A DNA stretch of 64,000 nucleotides. Source: Pogostemon cablin. Its lineage: Eukaryota; Streptophyta; Magnoliopsida; Lamiales; Lamiaceae. Numbering within the stretch: the first letter of the stretch is position 1; the number at the start of each line of letters is the position of its first letter. Positions 1 to 11,550 of this stretch are shown here, in pieces. The stretch lies in contig CM042954.1 of NCBI GenBank assembly GCA_023678885.1, positions 4,152,198-4,216,197 on the forward strand. Direction: 5' to 3'. The notes under the pieces are model-generated. The model was not told where the DNA came from. It searched no databases and saw only the letters and a list, made by a program, of their open reading frames with translations. Made by a program: the position numbers and the translations under genes.

Positions 1-2128
1 GGTGTGATATGCTCAAGTAGGAGTTCATTGATGCATTTTTTATGATTCAAACTGTCGAAAAGTCAAGTAATAAAGAGAACATACCCCCAAACTTAAATTA
101 GGCAAAGTTGAATTTAAGTTGAGAAAATGTTCATTACCTCAATTTGTACCACTCCTTTGCTCTTCAAGGCCAATACCATGGCACCATGCTTTCGTCCCTA
201 CAAACACAACCATAAAACAAAAAAAAATCAAAAAAAATGTCCCTATCCTAACACTCAACGAAACCCGAATTCACAAATACAAATAAATTCCCTGGCAACG
301 GCGCCATTTGATTGGTCGTAATATAGTCGGAATGACCAATTAAAAAATTTATCGAACCACAGGGAGGAAGACACTAGAGTTTAAGCGATCTCAAGTTTGT
401 CGTGATTTTATAAGGACGACAGAAAAGGAGGATAGATAAGCTTGCAAATAAATGCACTTAAACTAATGAAAATAAGATAAAATGAATGCAAGAAAATGGG
501 TTCCAAATGATGCAAGGATGAAATTAACAACAATCATGACATAGATAATTAAGTAATTATGCAATTAATTCTAATCTCTCATGGACAAGGCATAGAAGTG
601 ATCACTAATTCCACTTAAACTCTCTCTCGAGATGGATAGGATGTAGGCCCTCAACAAGGCTCCCAAAAGCACTTAGGATCGATACCATAACAAACACTTC
701 CCACTAGGTACTAATTACTCTATGAGTTCCCTAATAAGTTACTAAATCATAAGCAATATTTCCTTTTAAGGTACTATGAATTCACTAATGGTTTGGGTCT
801 CCTCACCTAATCAACCAACTTCTCGATTAAGCCAATTAAGTGTTCTATCAAAGGGTTCTAAATCTAGAAGGATATCTCTATCTCATTCTAAATTAATACA
901 CATAAAGTGTATGATGAAATGATTCAATGAACTATCCTAAACACATAATTGATTTCTCAATCTAATCACATGCCCACGACAATTAATCACACATATCATC
1001 ATATATATCAAACAATCAACAATCAATGATAGAAATAACACAAAGCTCATTCAAGATTAAAATCAAATTGCATAAAAACTAAATTTCCAACACCAATCAT
1101 GGAGCTAATCTCACAAAGGAGATTAGCCTCTAATAATCACAAGGAATTCAACATAGATATTAAAATCCTTATAAACCATGACAAATCTATAAATAATTTC
1201 ACAAAAAATTAGAATTAGATTCCCCCTTTGAAGTGCTTCAATGGAGATATCCTTCTTCTTCTTGTGATCTCACTCTCCCTTGCTTCCTTGATCACTTGGA
1301 TGGTGGATTTGATGGAGGAGATCAAGTGTAGATAGATGGAATCAAGGATGGGTGAATGGGATGAATGGTAGATGGAATGGAGAGGAAAGTGTGTGAAATG
1401 TGGTGTAAAATGTGTGTGGATCTGATCCCTTACTGATCCTCCTCATATTTTACACACAAAATGGACATTTGTATCCCTTGGAACCTTCTAGAACACATTC
1501 TAATTATAAAATTGACTTCGGGCCGAGTTCGGGTCGAGTTCGGGTTGGTGCACCGCAGTCTCACCGTATTGCATATAACTTTCTCATACGAAATCCAATT
1601 TGGGTGATTCTTGCGCTCACGCGATCCTCTCTTCCGTGGATTTCTATATATATAAAGAATTGATAAAACTTCCAATATTTTAATGTGTGACAAGTCATGC
1701 AAAGTAGCACAATCGTGCTAAGTAGGAACAACTTGCGTGACGTCACTATTTTAATCATAACTTTCTCGTTTGGGCTTCGGTTGAGGTATTTCTTATACCA
1801 AAACGATCCTCTTTTCTATGGATTTCCAAAATTCTAGTTTTGAGCTCTACAAGAGTTCAAAAAAATTATACAAGTTGGACGTGCGTTTTTCAGCATTTTG
1901 CTTTGGCTCATTCTCCCTCGTTTCAACTCCGAATTGAGCTCTGTTTTTTCTCACATCTTCCTTATCGCGTCTAGAATCCATTTTTATGTGAAAATATACG
2001 TTTAATCTCATTCTCACATATTTCCATGAAAACACATAACACAACAAAAATACACGTAAATACGAATGAAATAATACGAAAACACACATAAAAAGAAACT
2101 AAAATCTAGGTATAAATATCACTCATCA
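1..2128 (-). mobile_element. Ty3/gypsy-type LTR retrotransposon: 5' LTR and start of interior
   Basis: Read on the minus strand, an LTR starts TGATGAGTGATATTTATACC at 2128 and ends ATTACGACCAATCA at 309, giving about 1.82 kb. It is followed two bases later by a primer-binding site for tRNA-Asp (291-306). The interior runs off the left edge, so only about 300 bp are seen. It contains a G-tract of the type AAGTTTGGGGG (complement near 82-96) that gypsy elements of the Athila/Tat group often carry. The outer edge at 2128/2129 abuts pol sequence of another element, so this copy inserted into that pol. The second LTR and the target-site duplication lie outside the window. No coding capacity was recognised in the visible part; short ORFs here look incidental. 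Confidence 0.8.
291..306 (-). other. Primer-binding site for tRNA-Asp
   Basis: The + strand reads CCTGGCAACGGCGCCA, matching the 3' end of plant tRNA-Asp with one mismatch, so the minus strand is the complementary primer site. It lies directly inside the LTR that ends at 309. This fixes the element's orientation as minus and marks the 5' LTR. Confidence 0.85.
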
Positions 2129-2237
2129 TATAGTCCTGAGAAATATGAGATCATGGAGGCCGAAGCTAGGAAGTAATTAGCCAATCGCTTGGTCCGAGAG
2201 GCCCTATTCCCATCGTGGATAGCCAACCCGATCCTAG

Positions 2238-4482
2238 TGTTGGATTGTATACTAAAAGTCTAGCTTTAGTATGAATAATGTTTTAACAATATTTGAAATG
2301 AGAATCATTGATCAAATGATTGCGTCTTATAATTTATTTATATGTCCGATGCAATAATCCACTTACTTTATACTGTAGATAATATGTTGTGCGACAACAC
2401 GCTGAAGATATATTATCGGTTCCCTTATAAAGTATAAGCAGATGCTCACAACCAAGGTAGACGGGGGCTCTTTATCGGTATGGTTGTAGTGTGATTTGGT
2501 ATTAATTTGTCTTGACTATATAATCACATTAGTGCACTTTGTGTGTATTGACCAGGACCGCTTGAGATCGTTTGATTTATATTGACTATATAGGAGAACT
2601 TGATCTCAGTTATTATGGATATTCGTGCTCTTAATCCCTATACAATAACCTCGACATGTAAGACAACATGTATTTCTTTGATTCATCAATGGGTGAGATT
2701 TACACGTAATTAAATCAATAAACTCGGTGAGTTGGGAAATAGTGTTATCTCTATGGTGTGTTGTTGATTATAGAAGGAATTCGTGTCCGATTGATAAGTC
2801 ATATTTTAGCACAATTATTTGGTTGAAATTTATGTCTATTTAATTTAATTATATGTTTTTATGTGTTAATATTGACTTATTTTATCTTTAAGAAATAATT
2901 ATTTTAATTATATGAATTGATGTGGAAACAGGTTGTTAAGTGGAGCAAATAAGGAAATAAATCAACCAGCATATCCTCCACATATTTTTAGGATCGGATC
3001 TCTCCCAAATCTGTAAAAGGCTCGATCAAAAGAGAAGAAAAACATGGTAAAATTATAGTGGAGATATTTTTGGAAAAGAGAAATTAAGTAGCGAGTAGAG
3101 ATTATTCCCTCTAGGTGTAATAGTATCTAGGTTGTATGATTCCTAGCCGAATTTCGTAGTCTAGTAATTCTATGTTTAGAGTTTTAATGCGTTTACAAGT
3201 TCAAATCCATATGGTCACTAGTAAATAGTTCAATTTAGTTGTCGTACCCTAATTGATGAACATAAGAATATTCGGGTTGATTGGTCGTACCGTCAATCTA
3301 GGGATTTGAGTTTGCACACTAGGCTAGATGTTTAATTCGTATAATTAATTAATTTAGTAAATGGGAGGGGATCGTCATCCTAAACTATATTTGTCTTACT
3401 TGGTTAATTTTATAATTAATTTTCAATCTACTTTGTTATTTAAAAAATTAAGTTGATTTATTGATATTGTTAATTTCAATTGTCACCAATTCAAAAACCT
3501 CCTTATTTATTTTATATGTTTGCAACACTTAAATTTGATTAAAATTTCATTATACTCTCTTGGGTTCGACCCGTACTCGTTACTATACTATGTATTAGAG
3601 TGAGTTGGAAATAAATTATATTTTGGTAGGTCAGCGACATCCTATCACCGATAAAATAGGTTGATGATGTCCCCTTGAGGAGCTTATAAGGATTATCATA
3701 TAAACCCTATAGGTGGATATATTCTGGTATGATAATAAGGTTGAGTGGTATTACTCTCTGTAAATATATTAATTAATGGAGTTGTCAGTAACTTAATTAA
3801 TTAATGGGCTTTGAATCTTAAACACTGGGAGATTAACGAACTCATAATAAGAAGGAGCTCATAATGTAATTTGAGATTAGGATGGCAGTGCAATAATACT
3901 TTTTTAGTGGACTGATTTATTATTATTGGACTTAAGTATAAGTTTTGGGCTAAACTTGGATTCTTAATCCCAATGGGAGGCCGAACTCTAATTTCTCCTC
4001 CTGGTCCCTGTTGTAGCCTATATAATAGCCAATCTCAGCAGTCTGGATCAATTTTTTACAAGCCTAAACTCGTTAGATAAAGAGAGTGATGCAGATTGAG
4101 ATCGTCTTGTAGATTGTTGCCCACACAACGTCAAGACGTGGCTTAGGAATACAACATAAGATCGAAAGGTCATTTGCTGCTGCTGTTCGTCAACTTTCAT
4201 AATTTTTCTGAATTTTTTTGTACTAAAAAATGGTTGTGTGATAAACTATTGGAAAGCCACGGAAGAGAGGATTGTTTTGGCATAAAAATCACTCAAATCG
4301 GAGATTGGATGAGGAAGTTATGCCCAAAATCATGAGGCTGCGCATGCTATCGGTGAGAATTCATTCTCTTCTTCAACATACCCTGGTGAAAGGTAATATG
4401 ATTTTATGTTTCTTGCTTCCGCTGATATAGAATCGTATGGAACCCTAACGGTTCAAGTTAACCAAATGATCGAACGCCAACT
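2238..4482 (+). mobile_element. Solo LTR, probably Ty1/copia, with perfect 5-bp TSD
   Basis: The insertion begins TGTTGGATTGTATAC and ends GATCGAACGCCAACT. CCTAG flanks it on both sides (2233-2237 and 4483-4487). Removing it and one CCTAG restores the RT reading frame, so the boundaries are certain. A related LTR of 1.2 kb lies inverted at 10195-11405. The extra length here is partly the nested LTR at 2792-3647 and partly a longer 3' segment (about 4190-4350). No interior or coding sequence is present, as expected after LTR-LTR recombination. The family is inferred from the TGTTGG...CCAACA ends. Confidence 0.92.
2792..3647 (+). mobile_element. Solo LTR nested in a solo LTR, perfect 5-bp TSD
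   Basis: It starts TGATAAGTCATATTTTAGC and ends GCGACATCCTATCA. CCGAT is duplicated at 2787-2791 and 3648-3652. The related LTR at 10195-11405 has continuous sequence across the same point, confirming an insertion. It resembles the LTR at 60309-61582 in the same block order (for example CTAGGTTGTATGATTC and GGTCGTACC), so it belongs to the same broad gypsy LTR group but is clearly diverged. Confidence 0.92.
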
Positions 4483-5580
4483 CCTAGTTCAAAAGGCAAA
4501 TAAATCCTGGCGGTTATGTATAGACTTCACTGATCATAATAAGGCGTGCCTTAAAGACAGTTTTCCTCTACCTCACATTGACCAGATGGTAGATGCCACC
4601 GCCGGTCACGAACTTATGAGTTTCATGGATGCATATTCCGGGTATCACCAGATCCCTATGCATCCAGACGATGTAGAAAAAATTTCTTTCTACACCAAGC
4701 AAAATCTGCTCGCATGGGTAATAATGTCATTCGGGCTCAAAAATGCTGGGGTAACTTATCAATGCCTAGTAAACAAGATGTTCAGAGAAGAGCTCGGAAG
4801 AATAATGGAGGTTTACATCGATGACATGCTCGTTAAAAATCAAGCTAAGGGAGACCACATAGCGCACTTACAGCGAGCATTAGATATCCTGAGAAAATAC
4901 CGCATGAAACTCAACCCGAAGAAGTGCACGTTCGGGGTAAATTCAGGAAAGTTCCTCGGTTTCTCAGTAAGCAAACGAGGGATCGAAGCCAACCTCAAGA
5001 AAATCAAGGCTATCATGGATATGAAACCTCTAAAACATATCAAGAAGATTAAAAGCTGACCGGACAAGTTGCATCCCTGAGCAGATTCATCGCCCGAGCA
5101 TCCAAAAGGAAAAATTTAAATGGACCCCAGTCGCCCAGACGGCATTTGAAGCACTGAAGAAGCACCTCTCGAGTACCGAGATGCTCTCCAAGCCATTCCC
5201 AGAGAGACCCTCAACCTCTATATTGTAGCTTATGATGCAGTCATCAGCGGATTGCTGATCAGAAACGAAGCCAAAACCCAAAATCCTATCTATTACGTCA
5301 GCCAAATGTTGCACGACGCCGAATTGAGATACCCAACAGTAAAAAACTAGCATACGCTTTGGTAATGAGGGCTCAAAAGTTATGACCAAACTTTCTCGCC
5401 CACACCATTGAAGTATTAACTGCTTTTCCCTTAAGGCAAATCTTATCCCATCCCGACTCGGCCGGGCAACTTTTAAAATGGTCAGTGAAATTAGGACAGT
5501 TCGACATCAAGTATGCCCTGAGAAATGCAATCAAGATACAAGCCTTGGCGAACTTCTTCATGGAAGTAACGATCCTTTCA

Positions 5581-6040
5581 GATCCAAAGCATCCCATCCA
5601 AAAACCATGGAAGATGTTCGTGGATGGTTCATCAATAATACACGCATCAGGAGTAGGGATAGTTTTATCTGCCCCGTCAGGAGCCACGTTCAACAACACC
5701 ATACGGTTCGATTTTCCTACCACCAACAATGAAGCAGAATACGAAGCTTTGTTGGCCAGACTCATAACGGCGCTATCATTGGCGCCAAGCGATTAATCAT
5801 TTATAGCGACTCTTAGTTGATGGTCAACCAAATAAAGGGAGAATATGAGACCCGAGACCAACAGATGGCGAAATACCAAAAGTAGGTCTTAGAACTCCTC
5901 AGTCGTTTCTCCCAGGTATACCTCACCCAAGTCTCCAGGCTGTAAAACACACAAGCCGATGCCTTGGCCCAATTAGTAACCTCCGAGGATGCCGAGCAAC
6001 TCGGAAACATCCACGTGGTTAAGCAAGAGACCCCCAGCAT
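5581..6040 (+). pseudogene. Archaeal-type RNase H domain of the Tat pol
   Basis: The translation shows W-K-M-F-V-D-G-S-S followed by G-V-G-I-V-L and then TTNNEAEYEALLA. This is the signature of the second, archaeal-like RNase H that Tat-clade elements carry besides the usual one. The catalytic Asp of FVDGSS and the Glu of NEAEYEA are both visible. A one-base shift near 5770 sends the frame to a stop. The remainder (SDSxLMVNQIKGEYE) continues in another frame with stops at 5816 and 5883. It normally removes RNA from the cDNA hybrid; here it is inactive. Confidence 0.8.
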
Positions 6041-6149
6041 GGGATTAACAGTGCATGTTGACCACGCGGAATCATGGATGACGACAATCTGACACTTCCT
6101 TTTAACTGGACAACTCTCTCTGGTTAAGGTTCAGTCCCGACATCTAAGA

Positions 6150-7312
6150 ATTCGCTCGGCCCGATATGCCTTGATTGATGGCATACTTTATAAGCAATGG
6201 TATTTTATGCCACTGTTGAGATGCCTCGCCGACGACGAGGCCGAGAAGGTGCTAGCAGAAATACATGAAGGAGTATGCGAAAACCATTCAGGAGGAAGAG
6301 CTTTGGCATACAAGGTATTAAGGCAGGGATACTATTGGCCTTCGTTGAGAAAAGATGCCGTAAAATTTGCTAGAAAATGCGCCCAGTTTCAGCGATACGT
6401 CCCGATCATCTGAAGCCCCTCCACAGAGTTGGTTACCATCTCAGTCCCTGGTCTTTCTCTAAATGGGGGATTGACCTCATCGAACCCTTCCCCCCAGGCA
6501 AAGGGGAAGTAAATTATGCCATCGTGGCTGTGGATTATTTCTCCAAATGGGCAGAAGCAGAAGCTTTGGTCACAATAATCTAAGCAAGAATGATCCATTT
6601 CATTTGGGTCAACATAGTGTGCCGATTCGGAATCCCGCAAGCCATTGTCACCAATAACGGAAATCAATTCGAGGGAGCAGATTTACAAGAATTCTGTGAT
6701 GATTTGTAGATAAAAAAGTTATTCTCCACTCCTTACCATCCGAAGTCCAACGGCCAAGTCGAGGCAGTAAATAAGGTCATCAAGCACACTTTGAAAGCTC
6801 GATTAGACGGACTCAAAGGAAGTTAGGCCAAGTTCCTCCCCCATGTCTTATGGGCAAATCGGACCACCACCCGCTCATCAACTAGAGAAACCCCGTGTTC
6901 GCTCACTTACGGTGCAGAAGCTGTCATCCCTGCGGAAGTGGAAGTCCCAACATTTTGCATAAACCAAAACAATCTAACCGCCATCAAAGAAGCTCAGCAA
7001 GTACGTTTAGACTTTTCATAATAAGTCAGGTTGGAAAGTGACATACGAAATGCCGCTTATAAAAACAGATTGAGAAGGTACTATAATCAAAAAGTCAGCC
7101 CAAGAACCTTCAGTGAAGGAGATCTCGCTTTAAGGCGAGTCTTGCAACAAAATAAAGACGTCTTTGGAAATAATTTCGAATGGTCCGTTTATGAAAATAA
7201 GGTGCCTAGGAAATGGGGCTTATCAACTCTCCACACTCGGCGAAGAGACAATGAAGCACCCATGGAACGAGCAAAACCTCAAAAAGTTCTACGCCTAAAA
7301 AATTACATGTAA
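6150..7312 (+). pseudogene. Integrase of the Tat element, degraded
   Basis: The zinc-binding HHCC region lies at 6230-6400 (HEGVCENHSGGRALAYKVLR, then YYWPSLRKDA). One of the two final cysteines reads Phe (KCAQFQ instead of the usual CxxCQ). The catalytic core begins WGIDLIEPFPPGKG near 6455. The second acidic residue reads Asn (TNNGNQF near 6650) and the third Glu is present in SNGQVEAVNK near 6745. Stops occur at 6582, 6707 and 6822, and twice near 7020. The C-terminal segment (7031-7312) has the YYNQKVSPRTFxxGDLALRRV pattern, then shifts frame. The protein would insert cDNA into chromosomes; this copy is dead. Confidence 0.85.
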
Positions 7313-7335
7313 TATTTGGAAGTTATATGTAATAG

Positions 7336-9743
7336 TTAGAAAATTTTTGGATGGACAAAAGGCCAGAACACCCTCAAAAGCCTCCCCTCGGCAGCCTCTC
7401 GGGGGGGATCCGTAGGAAGAGCCATTCCAAGGATCTCATCGGGCCTTGCCGAAGAAGGATCTTGTCCAGAGGGTGGCCCGATAGGAGGAGAGTGCTCCAA
7501 AGCTCTGTCGGAAGAGACGGACCCAGACTCCTCGTCGCATTCAACCCACACCACCCTTTCAGCCTGCAAAGGAAAATATTCATTAAGAGCCGCATCCCAG
7601 GCAGAAAATTCAGTGCTAATGCATTCTTCAAAATCTACCATGGTGGCTCGACTAGGTTGGGGCATCAAGCTAGTATCTTGAAGTTTCTAATCCCAAAATA
7701 AATCGTGGACATTGATGGGAAGCCTCATCCCCTCGATGGCGGTAAAAGCACGGTGAAAACTGAAAGAAAGCTCCTCCAACTAGGGGCGAGAGCGACCTGC
7801 CCAAAATTAAAAGAATTAATGACCTAAGAGGAATACCAGATGGTGAGCCAATCGCTTGCTCCCGCGACGAACCTCCTCGGCAAGATCATTCTGGGCCTTA
7901 GCCAATAGATCGAAAACCTCAGCTCATCCGGACAGACTGTTGCAGATGCTCCTCGGCCTATTTCAGAGCCTCTTACGTTGCCGCCAATTGGCTTTGAAGG
8001 CACTGAAGGGTGGAAATTAGTACATTTCTCTTGATCAGAGAATTAACAATCAGGTCGTGCACCCGACCGAGATACACTGACGTCCGAGAAGCATAGTCCA
8101 TTGGCGCAAGCGCAGCGCTCGCCAAGTCCAGCCGCCCCCATCATGGCTTTTTCTTTCCGAGTCAGTACTGTGGGGATCGCATCCACTGCCGCCCGAGCAT
8201 AATCGGGCAGCCTGTCAGTAGAGAAGGGGGGATGCTCAGAACAATGCATGTTTATTAACACGGCCAGGAGAGGAGCCCCTCCAGTCGCCGCCAAAGCCTC
8301 TTCCAGCGTCCTTCCAGGAAAGATCGGCGTTTTCTCAAAAGTGGTAGCAGTCGAACTAGCAGGAGTACCACCGGTGGAAACTTCATCAATATAAGCATGC
8401 TTTGCCCTCGCCATATCTTCTTGATCAGGCTCCCCGTCCGGAGAAAAGCGACTGACCCCTCTCCCCTACGGTCGAACCAAAACTGTAGGAACTGGAGGGA
8501 AGGCAGGAACGAATCGCCAATCCCCAAGAGAAATCAAAGGGTCCTCATGAGTCTCTATGTAAAATGAACAAAGTCAAAGTGAAGTCATAAGCCAGCATGG
8601 CGAGAAAGTACCCTCCGGTGCGCCCCAGACGTGATCAAAGTCGGATGGAACGAGTCTCCAACTCCTCCGCCACCACTTCGCCCGACCTGCTCCTGAGCTC
8701 ATTTCCTACAGAAGCACCATCGCCCATAGTCGCACTGCCACCAGTCGTCGCCTGGGAATTCCCCAGCCCAGCTTCCGGCTCATCAACAATGATCATCACC
8801 TGGCGAGAACTCGGGGGCTCGAACCCGACCATTTCTGTCGAATGAACAATGGTAGTGGTGCCCAGTTGTTTGCCTACTCTTTCGGCAATACCCGTCGGGT
8901 CGGCAACCATCACGAGGGCATTTAGGGATGCATCTGCCGCCGGTTCAGATCCCGACAACATCCATTTGAATTCTTCCGAGCTCTTCAGGCCCAGCAACCG
9001 TGAAGGAGTCACCAGATTCGAATGAGCTCGTTCGACATTGGGAAGCACCGTGAGCTCGGCGGCCAACTTTCTAAACTCAGTCGTCAGGTCTCCCTCTGTC
9101 GGAATCTTTATACCTGCAGCAACATCCCACTCGAATAAGTAGCCGATAAAGGAAATAAATTTAGGAGGATAGAATGAAGTAATCTTACCTTCCCAAGCGA
9201 CCTAAAAAGCCGAGAACATGTGAACGTCTGGGACGCCCCAATTATCCGATGCCCAGAACCACCCCTCTTTCTAGTCTTTGATGGAAGAGGACCTGACGAT
9301 AATAACTGACCCAGCCGGTCACTTATTCAGACGATAGTAGCCCATGGTTTGAAGCTCCGCCACTGGTGAACATAGAAAATCAAACTCCAGAGGGGACAAG
9401 TAAGAATAGTCTCTGCTCCGAAAGAAAAGCACCAGACCTACAAAGGTGGCCCATTCATTCGGTGATAACTGATCTGAAGCTAACTTCCATAAGCCAACAG
9501 ATGAGCGAAGCATCGATGGAGCGAAAGCCGAAATCCGGCCGCAAAGATGTCCAGATTCACCGTCACACAACCCTCTGGTGGATGATTGGAAAACTCGTCG
9601 GGGCCAGGCCGATGATACTCTACACCTGGCGCCGCATACGAAGCCCTCGCCTCCTCCACCTTCGCCTCCATCGCCGTAGAAATTAGTGTATGCGCAAGAA
9701 ACTCATCATACACCACCGACTTTTTCTCTTTCTCCCTCGACAC
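7336..9743 (-). pseudogene. Antisense extra ORF of the Tat element (gypsy-type plant transposon domain)
   Basis: Downstream of pol and on the opposite strand is a long broken coding region. The clearest part is 9570-9319, with SDQLSPNEWATFVGLVLFF and then S-P-L-E-F-D-F-L, followed after a stop by an SSSIKDxKEGWFWAS stretch. This pattern matches the plant domain annotated as putative gypsy-type transposon. A 143-codon open block (9066-8635) and a 123-codon block (8414-8043) follow, then an acidic C-terminal block (7668-7336). Frame changes and stops separate them. Antisense ORFs in this position are described for Tat-lineage elements. The function is unknown, and the exact start and exon structure are not determined. 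Confidence 0.65.
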
Positions 9744-10194
9744 TTAGAAGACGACGGCGTCGCGCCAGTGCTCGCCCGGGAGAAACCTCAGAGAGTCCAT
9801 GGCTGCCATCCCCGGTCATTTCGTTCATTATTCGATAAGGAAATGAAAAGCATGCAGCGTTCGAATGAAGGAAAGAGCAAATTAGAAGATAAGGAATGAC
9901 GAGGCAACCATAGTCAATCGCAATAAATAGGAAGTGCCTCGAGAAGGGAGCGAAGTGACTAATGACGAGATGTATGTCAGGGAAAATTTTGAGAAAACCT
10001 AGCACAATTCAATCGACGCGCTTCTTGAAAGGAGCATTAGGGATTGGCTTCCGCTATGAGCCGCGGTCCACACCAGAACCCGGGGGCTAATGTGGATGGG
10101 CAAAATTGGGATAGCCCATTTAATAATAACTCAAGCCCAAATCAGACGGAGTCCCAACCTGGCGAAGCCGGTTTCCACTGGAGGGGTCCGCCGG

Positions 10195-11405
10195 TGTTGG
10201 TGTTCGATCGTTTGGTTAGAGTGAACCATTAGCGTTCTATGCGTTTTTAAATCAGCGGAAGCAAGAAGATAGAAACATATTACCTTTTACCAGGGTATGT
10301 TGAAGATGAACATCTGCAGAAAACAACCTCTTAATCTTTTGCTGTATTCCCAAGTCCAATCTTGACGTCATGTGGGCGACGATATTCAAGATCTTCTTAA
10401 TCTGTTCTCTTTTATCTAACTTACGGGGTTTAGTAGCTCAAGTTAGTGTTTTCGAATCACTGAGATGATTTATATATGGGCTACAATAGGGACCATGAGG
10501 AGAAATTAGAGTTTGGCATCCATTGGGCTTAAGCATCTAAGTTTAGCTCAAAACTTATATTTAAATCCAATAATAATAATATAGTCCACAAAAATATTAT
10601 TACTGCACTGCCGCTCCAATCCCATAATTACGTTATGGGCTCCTTCTTATTATGAGCCCGATAGTCTCCCCATGTTTAAGATATACAGTGCCCATTAATT
10701 AATTAAGTTACTGACAACTCCATTAATTAATATGTCATCTGAGAGTAGTACCACTCAACCTCATTATCATGCTGGAATTAATCCACTAGGAAGATTTACA
10801 TGATAATCCTTATGAGCTCCTTAAGAGGACATCATCAACATATTTAATAGGACACAGATTCCTTCTGCAATCAACAACACACCATAGAGACAGCACTACT
10901 TTCCAACTTACCGAATTTGTTGATTTAATTACACGTAAATCTCACCCATTTAATGAATCAAAGAAATACGTACTGCCTTACGTGTCGAGATTATTGTATA
11001 GGGATTAAGAGCACGAACATCCATAATAACAGAGATCAAGTTCTTCTATATAGTCAGTATAAGTCGAACGATCTCAGGCGATCCTACTCAATACACACAA
11101 GGTGCACTAATGTGATTCAATAGTCAAGACAAACTAATACCAAATCACACTACAACCATCCCGATAGAGAGTCCCCATCTATCTCGGTTGTGAGCATCTG
11201 TTTATACTTTATAAGAAAACTGATAATATGATCTTCTGCGTTTTGTCGCAACATATTATCTGCAGTATAAAGTAAGTGGACTATTGCATCAGACATATAA
11301 ATAAATTATAAGATGCAATCATTTGATCAATGTGATTCTCATTTCAAATAAATTGTTATGACATTGTTCATATAAAAAGCTAGACTTTTAGTATACAATC
11401 CAACA
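10195..11405 (-). mobile_element. Solo LTR, inverted relative of 2238-4482, near-perfect TSD
   Basis: The + strand begins TGTTGGTGTTCGATCG and ends GTATACAATCCAACA, so the LTR is in minus orientation. Flanks are GCCGG (10190-10194) and ACCGG (11406-11410), four of five bases matching. Sequence runs collinear with the outer parts of 2238-4482 and lacks the insertion found there. No interior remains. Confidence 0.9.
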
Positions 11406-11542
11406 ACCGGCCCCTCCATCATCCACCGGATGAGCATAATATCATTGGCGGTATTAGAACCTCCAATCATATGCCTCGCACTGACCCCTTCATTTATACC
11501 TGAAAGGGCCCACCTTTTTAAATGGTAACCAAACAATCCCCC

Positions 11543-11550
11543 TATAAATA
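11543..11550 (+). promoter_or_regulatory. TATA box of the Tat 3' LTR
   Basis: TATAAATA lies about 165 bp before the proposed LTR end, in the CCCCCTATAAATACGGGGC context usual for LTR promoters of this group. The function is inferred from position. Confidence 0.55.

Larger units (their letters stand above)
2129..5480 (+). pseudogene. Tat pol: reverse transcriptase and RNase H, split by a solo LTR
   Basis: Codons before RT (2129-2237) end in a stretch reading N-P-I-L. The frame resumes without loss at 4488 (VQKANKSWRLCIDF) once the 2.2 kb LTR insertion and one CCTAG copy are discounted. RT motifs in order are FPLPHIDQMVDAT, FMDAYSGYHQIPMHPDD, MSFGLKNAGVTYQ, the catalytic YIDDMLVKN near 4815 and KFLGFSVSKRGIEA near 4950. 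A frameshift near 5055 ends the RT frame (stop at 5057-5059). RNase H (about 5100-5480) continues in other frames with further stops. The original D-D pair of the YIDD box is retained. Codon use is typical of an old plant gypsy copy. Confidence 0.88.

Noticed and set aside
291..306. Possible 3' end of a tRNA-Asp gene
   Set aside because: Only 16 bases match, there is no cloverleaf upstream, and it sits exactly at an LTR edge, so it is a primer site.
127..321. Short ORF over the tRNA-Asp sequence at the left edge
   Set aside because: It overlaps the primer site and LTR edge of the minus-strand element; low complexity and no homology pattern.
8597..8845. 82-codon + strand ORF in the Tat 3' region
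   Set aside because: Lies opposite the longer antisense block 9066-8635, which has the better continuity and domain context.
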